Below, in pieces: positions 1 to 4,879 of a stretch of 5,294 nt of DNA (the first letter of the stretch is position 1; the number at the start of each line of letters is the position of its first letter). Under the pieces are notes generated by a model, which was not told the DNA's origin, did not search any database, and worked only from the letters and a program-made list of their open reading frames with translations. The stretch lies in contig CAMYQS010000114.1 of assembly GCA_947296835.1 (NCBI GenBank), forward strand, positions 1 through 5,294, read 5' to 3'. Position numbers and translations under genes: made by a program. Source of the stretch: an uncultured Atopostipes sp. (GTDB lineage Bacteria; Bacillota; Bacilli; Lactobacillales; Carnobacteriaceae_A).

Positions 1-72
1 GATATGAATATACTTAGGAGAAACATTCTCCGCATCGACTAAAACCGCATATTGTCGTTCGTCTTTACTCAC
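1..72 (-). CDS. NYN-domain (PIN-like nuclease fold) protein, N-terminal fragment
   Basis: The first 24 codons of a minus-strand gene are present; the rest lies beyond the left edge. Translated from GTG at 70-72 the protein begins MSKDERQYAVLVDAENVSP. The hydrophobic strand followed by VDAENV is the usual opening of the NYN/DUF88 (LabA-like) fold, in which the first Asp and the Asn help form a metal-binding active site in proven members. The family is related to PIN-domain ribonucleases, so an RNA-processing role is possible, but no substrate can be inferred from this fragment. The start is well fixed: a stop codon (TAA) lies directly upstream in frame, and GAGGTG at 81-86 sits 8 bases before the GTG. 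The neighbour upstream is bioY on the same strand, about 160 bases away, with no clear terminator between them. The family call rests on a short but characteristic stretch. Confidence 0.72.
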   Translation of the reverse strand, partial: MSKDERQYAVLVDAENVSPKYIHI

Positions 73-184
73 TTATTTATCACCTCGTTTTCTTTAAAAT
101 ATATTTAAAATCTGCTTAGTTAAAAAAGTTACTCGAAACAAATCCAAATATTGCATTGACTTCTTTATGAAATCAAGCCCATTA

Positions 185-193
185 AGTATAGCA
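185..193 (-). promoter_or_regulatory. candidate extended -10 promoter for the NYN-domain gene
   Basis: On the minus strand the sequence reads TGCTATACT, matching the extended -10 form TGnTATAAT at all but one base. No good -35 lies 16-18 bases upstream, as is common for extended -10 promoters. Transcription would begin near 178 and leave a leader of about 105 bases before the GTG start at 72. The site lies just downstream of the bioY stop codon. The call is a visual match only. Confidence 0.4.
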
Positions 194-233
194 CATCAGT
201 AAAACGTTTCCTAATGTTGCGCTGGAGCAGGAT

Positions 234-782
234 TCAGTTTGTCCGGTGTTTTATAATCGGGATAATTCGTTTAGCAATCAGGACACTGATTCCTAGTTTC
301 AATAAATCACCAGGTATAAATGGAATAAAGCCTAACATCAGAATGGTTGTTGCGCCCATATTATTTCCCATATAAAGATTTAAAATCCCGGCCATATATG
401 GAAGTCCAATCATGTACGTAATTAGGATATTTAAAAGCCCAGCAATTACGAGTTGTGGTGTTTCAATTGTCTTCACAGTTAATAAGTACCAAGCTTGAAC
501 TGACGAAGCTAAAATAAAACTCAGTATAAAGCCAAAAGTCGGTAGGAGTACAGATTGAAAGCCACCGATAAATCCAGAGAAGAAGGGTAACCCGATTAAT
601 CCTCCAATAGCGTATAAGCTAGTCACTAATACTGCTTTTCGAAGAGGTAATAAATAACCTATCATTAAAACAGCTAAAGTTTGTAATGTAATTGGAATAG
701 GTCCGATTGGCAATGCAATCTGAGAACAGACAATTAAAAAAGTCAGCATAATCGCTGATAGGGTGATATCTTTTGGTCTCAC
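234..782 (-). CDS. bioY: BioY, biotin-binding S component of an ECF transporter
   Basis: BioY is the membrane protein that binds biotin and works with the shared energising module of an energy-coupling factor transporter (EcfA, EcfA', EcfT); those genes are not in this window. The 182-residue length is normal for the family. Hydrophobic segments at about 7-25, 31-46, 48-65, 77-103, 109-133 and 146-172 give the expected six-helix S component. Diagnostic motifs are GPIPITLQTLA at 27-37, GGLIGLPFF at 60-68, PTFGF at 81-85 (more usually PTGGY) and PFIPGDLLK at 154-162 near the C-terminus. The start is GTG at 780-782, with AAAGGAG 7 bases upstream and a TAA codon directly before it in frame. No biotin synthesis gene is beside it, which fits a scavenging role. 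No clear terminator follows, so read-through into the NYN-domain gene is possible. Confidence 0.93.
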   Translation of the reverse strand: MRPKDITLSAIMLTFLIVCSQIALPIGPIPITLQTLAVLMIGYLLPLRKAVLVTSLYAIGGLIGLPFFSGFIGGFQSVLLPTFGFILSFILASSVQAWYLLTVKTIETPQLVIAGLLNILITYMIGLPYMAGILNLYMGNNMGATTILMLGFIPFIPGDLLKLGISVLIAKRIIPIIKHRTN

Positions 783-821
783 TTAATCGCTCCTTTGATC
801 AAAAAATGTTTTTGAATTGAT

Positions 822-862
822 TAGTGAATCATTCGCTATTGATCGATGTCATATAATCAATA
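822..862. repeat. two overlapping inverted repeats upstream of bioY
   Basis: The first repeat, at 822-838, is a 17-base near-palindrome (TAGTGAAT C ATTCGCTA, one mismatched pair). The second, at 837-862, has 7-base arms TATTGAT and ATCAATA, separated by 12 bases. Both lie between the degV-family terminator and the bioY start, where a promoter and operator for bioY should be. Neither matches the BirA biotin operator, whose arms resemble TTGTTAAC. I could not pick a convincing -35/-10 pair for bioY here. They may be operators for another regulator, leader hairpins or chance. Confidence 0.35.
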
Positions 863-892
863 TTTAACTCTACTGGATTAGTCTTTCAGAAC

Positions 893-942
893 TAAAATAA
901 AAGAATCCCATTTATTCAAGCATTGATACCTGAATGACTGGG
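893..942 (-). terminator. rho-independent terminator of the degV-family gene
   Basis: On the minus strand, starting 12 bases past the stop codon, the arms CCCAGTCATTCA (931-942) and TGAATAAATGGG (907-918) can pair with two mismatches around a 12-base loop. The T-rich tract ATTCTTTTATTTT follows. The position immediately downstream of the degV-family gene and the U-rich tail fit an intrinsic terminator. The stem is imperfect, so termination may be partial. Confidence 0.65.
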
Positions 943-954
943 TTTTAAAAACAT

Positions 955-1809
955 TTATTTTTTGATGATTCCTGTGATTCCAATCGCGCCAGGTCCACCA
1001 TGACTTGAGATAACAGCACCTGTTTGATGCCATTCTGATGTAGGGACATTGTTATCCGCTAAGTGTTTAAACACTGTTTCTTTGTGTGCGTCGGTAACGC
1101 CAGGAGCACCACCAACTAAAACTGTAGCTGGATCAATATCATACTCAGTGAAGAAGTCAGTTAACATTTTACTTAGGCAACGTTCGAATGAACCACGGTA
1201 TTTTTTACCGGATACTAGATAGCCATCTTCAAGAATAATAGTGGGTTGTAATTTCAACAAGTTTGCTCCATGGAAGGCTAAGTTTGAAACACGCCCACCA
1301 GCCTTTAAGTAAAGAAGAGTTTTTGGTAAAAAAACTAGACGTGTTCTTTCTTGAACGTCTTCTACGTATGCGATAATTTCTTCTGGAGTAACAGTCGGAT
1401 TTTCATCGATAAATTGTGCAGTTGAAATCACGATAGCTGATAGACCTAAAGTTACGTTCTTCGCATCCACTAAGTGAATATTCTCAAAGTCTTCAGCAGC
1501 GATATGTGCTGCGTTGAATGAAACAGTCGTTACTGCTGAATAACCGATGTGAATAATATGTGCGTCTGGGTATTTTTTACGAATTTCAGCGAATTTCCTT
1601 GAGTTATCATCTGGAGTCGTCCCTGAAGTTTTAGGTAGAGTACCTGTCTCATCATAAAATTGAAAAGCTTTTTCGACTTCGAAACTTCCGTCAGGCATCG
1701 TATCGTTACCCATTGTTACGTGCATAGGTATGATTTGGACATTGTAGCGGTCGACGTATTCTTTTGGTAAATCTGATCCGCTCTCTGTCGTTATAATATA
1801 TTTTGTCAT
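955..1809 (-). CDS. DegV family (FakB-type) fatty-acid-binding protein
   Basis: Members of this family bind a fatty acid and present its carboxyl group to the kinase FakA, which makes acyl-phosphate for phospholipid synthesis. The 284-residue length is typical. The N-terminus TTESGSDLP (7-15) replaces the more common TDSTADLP. Ligand-contacting positions known from FakB proteins appear in place: Thr-Ser at 61-62 after LPK, a serine at 91 in HIGYSAVTT, Arg 173 in GGRVSN and His 270 in HGGPGAIGI. VDAKNVTLG at 114-122 and KLQPTI at 186-191 are further family motifs. The start is ATG at 1807-1809, with AAGGAG 7 bases upstream. The gene has its own promoter and terminator, so it appears monocistronic. 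Genomes often carry several paralogues with different acyl preferences; which lipid this one binds cannot be read here, and no fakA is present. Confidence 0.9.
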   Translation of the reverse strand: MTKYIITTESGSDLPKEYVDRYNVQIIPMHVTMGNDTMPDGSFEVEKAFQFYDETGTLPKTSGTTPDDNSRKFAEIRKKYPDAHIIHIGYSAVTTVSFNAAHIAAEDFENIHLVDAKNVTLGLSAIVISTAQFIDENPTVTPEEIIAYVEDVQERTRLVFLPKTLLYLKAGGRVSNLAFHGANLLKLQPTIILEDGYLVSGKKYRGSFERCLSKMLTDFFTEYDIDPATVLVGGAPGVTDAHKETVFKHLADNNVPTSEWHQTGAVISSHGGPGAIGITGIIKK

Positions 1810-1859
1810 ATTTGATCTCCTTAAATTTGGTAGATACTCATCTTAAATCTTACTCTTTA

Positions 1860-1888
1860 AATATACGTCAATATTGTACATTTGTAAA
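1860..1888 (-). promoter_or_regulatory. promoter of the degV-family gene
   Basis: On the minus strand a -35 TTTACA (1883-1888) and a -10 TATATT (1860-1865) are separated by exactly 17 bases, close to the sigma-A consensus. The predicted start is near 1853, giving a leader of about 44 bases before the ATG. A 14-base perfect palindrome at 1878-1891 covers the -35. Confidence 0.7.
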
Positions 1889-1891
1889 TGT
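1878..1891. repeat. perfect palindrome over the -35 of the degV-family promoter, possible operator
   Basis: ACATTTGTAAATGT is a perfect 14-base palindrome (6-base arms around GT). An overlapping smaller dyad, TACATTTGTA at 1877-1886, fits the TACAnnTGTA core recognised by CopY/BlaI-type repressors. The location on the -35 is what a repressor site would have. No matching regulator gene is nearby and short AT-rich palindromes arise by chance, so the regulator is unknown. Confidence 0.4.
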
Positions 1892-2016
1892 TTGTTCATA
1901 AAAAGTGTGAAATCCTATGGAAATAGGCTGATATAGTTTGTGGCAGTAGAAAAAAATGGATAATGGCTTGTAATTAGGAGACTATACTCAAGAAATTACT
2001 ATTAATGAACAAAAGA

Positions 2017-2046
2017 TTTCCAGTCGTTCACTTTTCGGGTTATAAT
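2017..2046 (+). promoter_or_regulatory. promoter of phoU
   Basis: A perfect TATAAT -10 lies at 2041-2046, with TTTCCA at 2017-2022 as a moderate -35 at 18-base spacing. Transcription would begin around 2053, about 27 bases before the phoU ATG at 2080. It lies downstream of an alternative in-frame ATG at 2005, so it argues against that earlier start. Confidence 0.65.
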
Positions 2047-2079
2047 ATATACATAATATTTATACAGGGTGGAGTCAGT

Positions 2080-2739
2080 ATGAGAACTATATTTGATGAG
2101 AAATTAACAGAGTTACATCGAGATTTACTTGAGCTTGGGGTATTAGTAAACAGAGCAATCACGAATTCTGTAGAAGGTTTTATATTACACGATGTGAAAA
2201 TTGCGGAAGCTGTTATTCAAGAAGATAGCAGAATCAATAAAAAAGAACACGATATTGACCGTAAATGTCAAGAAGTCATTGCGATGCAACAACCAAACAC
2301 GACAGACTTACGTCGAATTATTGCTGTGTTACGTGCTTCATCAAACCTAGAGCGTATGGGTGATCATGCAGTGAACATCTCAGAATCAACAATTAATATT
2401 AAAGGTAGCACACGAAATCTTCAATTAGAAAATTTAATTAATGAAATGGCGGCAATTGTCATTGATATGTCGAATGATATTATTGATGCATTCGTTGATT
2501 TTGACGTTGATGCAGCGTATAAAATTGCAGAACGTGATGGGGCAGTGGATAAATTATACAATACAATCCGATTTACAGCTGTGAAATCAATGCAAGAAGA
2601 TCCCAAAACGGTGCGTGCGGCATCTGATTATTCATTTGTTGGCATGCATATCGAACGAATCGGAGACTACGTTACAAACATATCCGAAGGTATTATCTAT
2701 TTAGATAGTGGACGAGTAGTAGATTTAAAACATAACTAA
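2080..2739 (+). CDS. phoU: PhoU, phosphate signalling protein
   Basis: PhoU is a cytoplasmic all-helical protein that links the Pst phosphate transporter to the PhoR sensor kinase and damps phosphate uptake and pho-regulon expression. The 219-residue product has the usual length and two matching three-helix repeats. Each repeat carries the metal-binding signature: NLERMGDHAVNI at 89-100 and HIERIGDYVTNI at 190-201, preceded by acidic segments INKKEHDID (52-60) and ERDGAVDKLY (151-160). ATG at 2080 is preferred because GGTGGAG lies 5 bases upstream, family members begin with this MRTIFDEKL-like stretch, and the predicted transcript starts after the alternative ATG at 2005, which would add 25 unsupported residues. 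phoU commonly ends a pstSCAB operon; here it has its own promoter and terminator, and no pst genes are next to it. Confidence 0.93.
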   Translation: MRTIFDEKLTELHRDLLELGVLVNRAITNSVEGFILHDVKIAEAVIQEDSRINKKEHDIDRKCQEVIAMQQPNTTDLRRIIAVLRASSNLERMGDHAVNISESTINIKGSTRNLQLENLINEMAAIVIDMSNDIIDAFVDFDVDAAYKIAERDGAVDKLYNTIRFTAVKSMQEDPKTVRAASDYSFVGMHIERIGDYVTNISEGIIYLDSGRVVDLKHN

Positions 2740-2752
2740 TAGTACAAAATAA

Positions 2753-2794
2753 AGACCTCTAAATCTTAAAAAGACTTAGCGGTCTATTTTTATT
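2753..2794 (+). terminator. rho-independent terminator of phoU
   Basis: Beginning 13 bases after the phoU stop, AGACC and GGTCT form the base of a hairpin whose upper stem pairs CTAAATCT with AGACTTAG (one mismatch) around an A-rich loop. It is followed by ATTTTTATT. Position and U-tract make this a convincing intrinsic terminator and mark phoU as a single-gene unit. Confidence 0.85.
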
Positions 2795-2806
2795 GAATGA
2801 TGTATT

Positions 2807-2852
2807 TTTAAAAAATAAGTGCAACTAAGCTTCTGACTTTGTCTTGGAGCCT
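2807..2852 (-). terminator. weak candidate terminator of the S24-type repressor gene
   Basis: On the minus strand, past the repressor stop codon, AGGCT (2848-2852) can pair with AGCTT (2827-2831, one G-U pair). GAC and GTC close an AAA loop inside, with an unpaired internal bulge between. A run of six T's follows after about 11 further bases. The stem is short and interrupted and the T-run is distant, so this is tentative. Confidence 0.3.
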
Positions 2853-2870
2853 CGCTAAACAACCAGTTTT

Positions 2871-3506
2871 TTAAATGAAATCGCGGAATGTATAAATGAC
2901 TTTACCTAAAATTTCCATTTGGTTAAAATTATCGATTGAGAGTTCTTCGGTACTGAATCCATCTAGATAAGAATGTGGTTCTAAGTATATCTTCGTATCT
3001 GTTTTACGGTAGTATTTCAAACTGAATTCATCATTTCGTTTAATCAATATGATGTCTCCAGTTTTTAGGTGACGTTCTTTACTTTTCATAAAATCTAAGA
3101 TAACTATTTTATTTCCGTTTGGAATGATACGATTAATCGCATCCGTATAAACATTCAGCACGTAGTAATTATAGATTGGTTCTTTAATGATATAACTCGG
3201 AACTTTTATCGTGCGCTTCGTTTCTTCTGATATTGTAAATATATTTAATGACTCTATATATAGAATTTCTTGGCTCTCGTCGTTCTTATATGTATTGGTA
3301 GGCTGGTCGTCTAAGCCTAATATGTAATCCGTTGATACTTGGAAATATGTTGCTAATTTTCTTAACTCTTTTCCAGGTGGTAAACTGGCATCAGCTTCCC
3401 ATTTGGAGATGGTTGTGTAGGTTTTATAACCTAAATCTTGAGATAGTTGCTTTTGACTAATATCATTCTTAGTTCTTAAAACTTTTATCCGTTCTCCAGG
3501 AGTCAT
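2871..3506 (-). CDS. Xre-family repressor with S24/LexA-like C-terminal domain lacking the catalytic serine
   Basis: This 211-residue protein resembles phage CI-like and HdiR-type repressors. Residues 5-65 form a helix-turn-helix (SQKQLSQDLGYKTYTTISKW at 17-36), ending in the KLATYFQVSTDYILG stretch typical of Firmicute Xre proteins. After a linker, residues 100-211 match the S24 fold: IIPNG at 127-131, KTGDIILIK at 148-156, SLKYYRK at 162-168, LEPHS at 175-179 and ILGKV at 199-203. Where the family has G-D-S-M before N-R-I-I-P-N-G, this protein reads T-D-A-I; the codon for residue 123 is GCG (Ala) at 3138-3140. Lys 164 occupies the catalytic lysine position. The cleavage region reads VPSYIIKEPI (102-111), with no Ala-Gly pair. 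It should bind DNA and dimerise but not cut itself. The start is ATG at 3504-3506, with AGGA 7 bases upstream. It lies head-to-head with a small Xre gene. Confidence 0.88.
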   Translation of the reverse strand: MTPGERIKVLRTKNDISQKQLSQDLGYKTYTTISKWEADASLPPGKELRKLATYFQVSTDYILGLDDQPTNTYKNDESQEILYIESLNIFTISEETKRTIKVPSYIIKEPIYNYYVLNVYTDAINRIIPNGNKIVILDFMKSKERHLKTGDIILIKRNDEFSLKYYRKTDTKIYLEPHSYLDGFSTEELSIDNFNQMEILGKVIYTFRDFI

Positions 3507-3522
3507 GAAATCATCCTCTCAT

Positions 3523-3572
3523 GTTTATGTCTCTGTTAAACTATTCTAATCGTTTATGTATCAATTATCAAT
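3523..3572. repeat. repeated motifs in the repressor promoter, candidate operators
   Basis: An 11-base motif occurs twice in the same orientation, GTTTATGTCTC at 3523-3533 and GTTTATGTATC at 3552-3562, 29 bases apart with one difference. The second copy runs into a tandem 7-base repeat, TATCAAT twice at 3559-3572. The copies fall just downstream of the expected transcript start and within the spacer/-35 of the minus-strand promoter, where an autoregulating repressor would bind. The regulator that binds is inferred from position only. Confidence 0.45.
3543..3571 (-). promoter_or_regulatory. promoter of the S24-type repressor gene
   Basis: On the minus strand TTGATA (3566-3571) and TAGAAT (3543-3548) lie 17 bases apart, each close to the sigma-A consensus. 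Transcription would begin near 3536, about 30 bases before the ATG. The -35 overlaps the second copy of a tandem TATCAAT repeat. Confidence 0.7.
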
Positions 3573-3603
3573 GTAAAAAAAATATGAAATAAATTCATTA
3601 TAA

Positions 3604-3631
3604 TTGCTTCATCTAAACTTTAATGTATAAT
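3604..3631 (+). promoter_or_regulatory. promoter of the small Xre regulator gene
   Basis: A perfect TATAAT -10 at 3626-3631 follows TTGCTT (3604-3609) at 16-base spacing. Transcription would begin near 3638, about 35 bases before the ATG at 3673. A second TATAAT at 3599-3604 has no usable -35. The -10 is the left arm of a perfect palindrome. Confidence 0.6.
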
Positions 3632-3640
3632 TAAATTATA
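3626..3640. repeat. perfect AT-only palindrome over the -10 of the small Xre gene
   Basis: TATAATT A AATTATA is a perfect inverted repeat with 7-base arms and one central base. It covers the -10 and the expected start point of the plus-strand transcript, so a protein bound here would block that promoter. Because it contains only A and T, chance occurrence in this AT-rich spacer is a real possibility. Confidence 0.4.
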
Positions 3641-3672
3641 GGAATACTTTTGTAAGGAAGAAGGTGACTTTG

Positions 3673-3882
3673 ATGAAAAAGATTTCTGAATTACGTGCAA
3701 ACAAAGAGAACATGTCTCAACGCGAGTTAGCAGATGCTATCAATGTTACACAGGCGTCAATCAGTAGATGGGAAAAAAATCAATTGAGCATTAGTGGAGC
3801 AAACCTGATCAAATTGGCGACCTACTTCAAAGTGTCTACAGATGAACTATTAGGAATAGAAGATAACTTGAAAGTAAATTAA
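3673..3882 (+). CDS. small Xre/Cro-like helix-turn-helix regulator
   Basis: A 69-residue protein that is almost entirely one DNA-binding domain. The helix-turn-helix is SQRELADAINVTQASISRWE at 15-34, followed by the closing helices with KLATYFKVSTDELLGIED. That last stretch is nearly the same as in the neighbouring S24-type repressor (KLATYFQVSTDYILGLDD), while the recognition helices differ (TQASISRWE against TYTTISKWE), so the two probably read different sequences. No effector or dimerisation domain is present. ATG at 3673 is chosen because AAGGTGA lies 5 bases upstream; a GTG at 3664, with AAGGA 5 bases before it, would add three residues and cannot be excluded. Divergent placement next to a CI-like gene suggests a Cro-like role or control of its neighbour. 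A strong terminator follows, so no downstream gene is co-transcribed. Confidence 0.88.
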   Translation: MKKISELRANKENMSQRELADAINVTQASISRWEKNQLSISGANLIKLATYFKVSTDELLGIEDNLKVN

Positions 3883-3901
3883 TGCTATAGATTTTAAAAG
3901 T

Positions 3902-3942
3902 AACGGCATCCTTTTATGTGAATAGAAGGATGCCGTTTTTTT
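3902..3942 (+). terminator. strong rho-independent terminator between convergent genes
   Basis: AACGGCATCCTT (3902-3913) and AAGGATGCCGTT (3926-3937) form a perfect 12-base-pair stem around a 12-base loop and run into seven T's at 3936-3942. It ends the small Xre transcript. The minus-strand reading has ACTTTTAAAA after the stem, so it may also serve the convergent methyltransferase gene whose stop is at 3961. Confidence 0.92.
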
Positions 3943-3960
3943 ATATCTACAATGATATTT

Positions 3961-4758
3961 TTATATCCCAATCATTACAAAACTATCTAATGACTCTATC
4001 GGTGTTAATTCTTCGGATTTACGCATCATTTCTTTGTATGCATTAAAAACTGGTTGATAAATATCGAATTCTAATTCGTTGGATACTGCAACTTCCCATT
4101 TCGAATCGTCTAAATCTTTCGCATCAACAGTCATTTGATTTAAAATGGTCCATCCAGCTTGTTTTAATAAGTTGGCGATAAGCTCTTTAGTTATAAGGGT
4201 TTGAATGTTATGATCCGTGTCGTTGTATTTAGCAAACAACACCTGTAATAGGATTGCTTGGGCATGTGTGCTTTGGGCGAGTGTTGTAAAATCTAAGTCC
4301 CAGTCAGAGACGCAAATGCGTTTACATATTTGGCGTAATTTAATAAAAAGAGTTAATATGTCTTCTTCCGATGAAAAATAAAATAAAGAATGTGATAAAA
4401 TTGCAACGTCATATTCACCCGTGAAATCTTCATGAGCTACATTCGTTTCAAACTGAAAATTGATTCGACTTCCAATCGTAGATTTTGAAATATAATCGGT
4501 TGCTTGTTTCAAGGTTAGGGGAGCACCGTAGTCAGAAGCCGCAATATCGACCGCATCGACAAAACCCGTTTTACCAACTGCCTCTGCTAAAACGACTGTC
4601 GTGTCTCCTTGGCCCGATCCAACTTCCAAAACACGATCACCCGATTTAATTTGAAAAGCCTCTACTAAGCGCATGCGATGTCTCGTTTGTTTTAATTGAA
4701 TTTCATCATGTGTATCGGTTAATTTCATGTAAGATAATAATTCTTGTAATTTAGTCAT
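3961..4758 (-). CDS. class I SAM-dependent methyltransferase, substrate unknown
   Basis: The 265-residue product has a Rossmann-fold methyltransferase domain. Motif I, VLEVGSGQGDTT at 43-54, binds S-adenosylmethionine. VDAVDIA at 67-73 supplies the acidic residue at the end of strand 2. YDVAILSHSLFYF at 116-128 matches strand 4 and its following region, where the active-site region of small-molecule methyltransferases usually lies. VSDWDLDF at 150-157 follows as strand 5. An N-terminal helical segment (1-35) and a C-terminal part (about 185-265) of no recognised type probably shape the substrate pocket. No target-specific motif for rRNA, DNA or protein methylation is visible. The start is ATG at 4756-4758, with CGGAGG 6 bases upstream; the frame stays open for 44 more codons to 4890, but these overlap the divergent ribokinase start and lack support. 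It is a single-gene unit, divergent from ribokinase and convergent with the small Xre gene. Confidence 0.82.
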   Translation of the reverse strand: MTKLQELLSYMKLTDTHDEIQLKQTRHRMRLVEAFQIKSGDRVLEVGSGQGDTTVVLAEAVGKTGFVDAVDIAASDYGAPLTLKQATDYISKSTIGSRINFQFETNVAHEDFTGEYDVAILSHSLFYFSSEEDILTLFIKLRQICKRICVSDWDLDFTTLAQSTHAQAILLQVLFAKYNDTDHNIQTLITKELIANLLKQAGWTILNQMTVDAKDLDDSKWEVAVSNELEFDIYQPVFNAYKEMMRKSEELTPIESLDSFVMIGI

Positions 4759-4786
4759 ATAAAACCTCCGTTCATTTCTATTTCTT

Positions 4787-4795
4787 ATTTTACCA
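4787..4795 (-). promoter_or_regulatory. candidate extended -10 promoter of the methyltransferase gene
   Basis: The minus strand reads TGGTAAAAT, an extended -10 with one mismatch to TGnTATAAT. The -35 region 17 bases upstream is poor. Transcription would begin near 4780, giving a leader of about 22 bases that includes the CGGAGG ribosome binding site. Confidence 0.5.
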
Positions 4796-4879
4796 CGAAA
4801 ATAATAAGAGAATTCATCCACAAAAATATTAATTTCATGTAAACTACTAGTGTGGTAGAACTTTAAAGGGGGAGATTTT

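Noticed and set aside
199..212. cre-like catabolite repression site (AAAACGTTT core)
   Set aside because: Aligned on the central CG it misses four of the fixed positions of the TGWAANCGNTNWCA consensus, and it lies just downstream of bioY rather than at a sugar gene.
783..906. Biotin-related riboswitch or BirA box upstream of bioY
   Set aside because: No TTGTTAAC-like half sites were found, and no biotin riboswitch class is established; the dyads present are reported separately as unknown.
1913..1926. Small hairpin CCTAT/ATAGG between the degV-family gene and phoU
   Set aside because: Five-base-pair stem with no T-run and no relation to either promoter; too short to separate from chance.
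2421..2606. 61-codon open frame on the minus strand
   Set aside because: It lies wholly inside phoU on the opposite strand, lacks a ribosome binding site at its start and encodes no recognisable domain; it is a shadow of the phoU reading frame.
2740..2870. Phage attachment site or remnant gene between phoU and the S24-type repressor
   Set aside because: Only the phoU terminator and a weak minus-strand hairpin are visible; no tRNA end, no direct repeat matching the other flank near 3883-3960 and no open frame.
4844..4861. Promoter or operator for ribokinase (CTAC...GTAG dyad and TGGTAGAAC)
   Set aside because: The dyad has only four base pairs per arm. The -10-like TAGAAC would start transcription at the ribosome binding site, leaving almost no leader, and has no -35.
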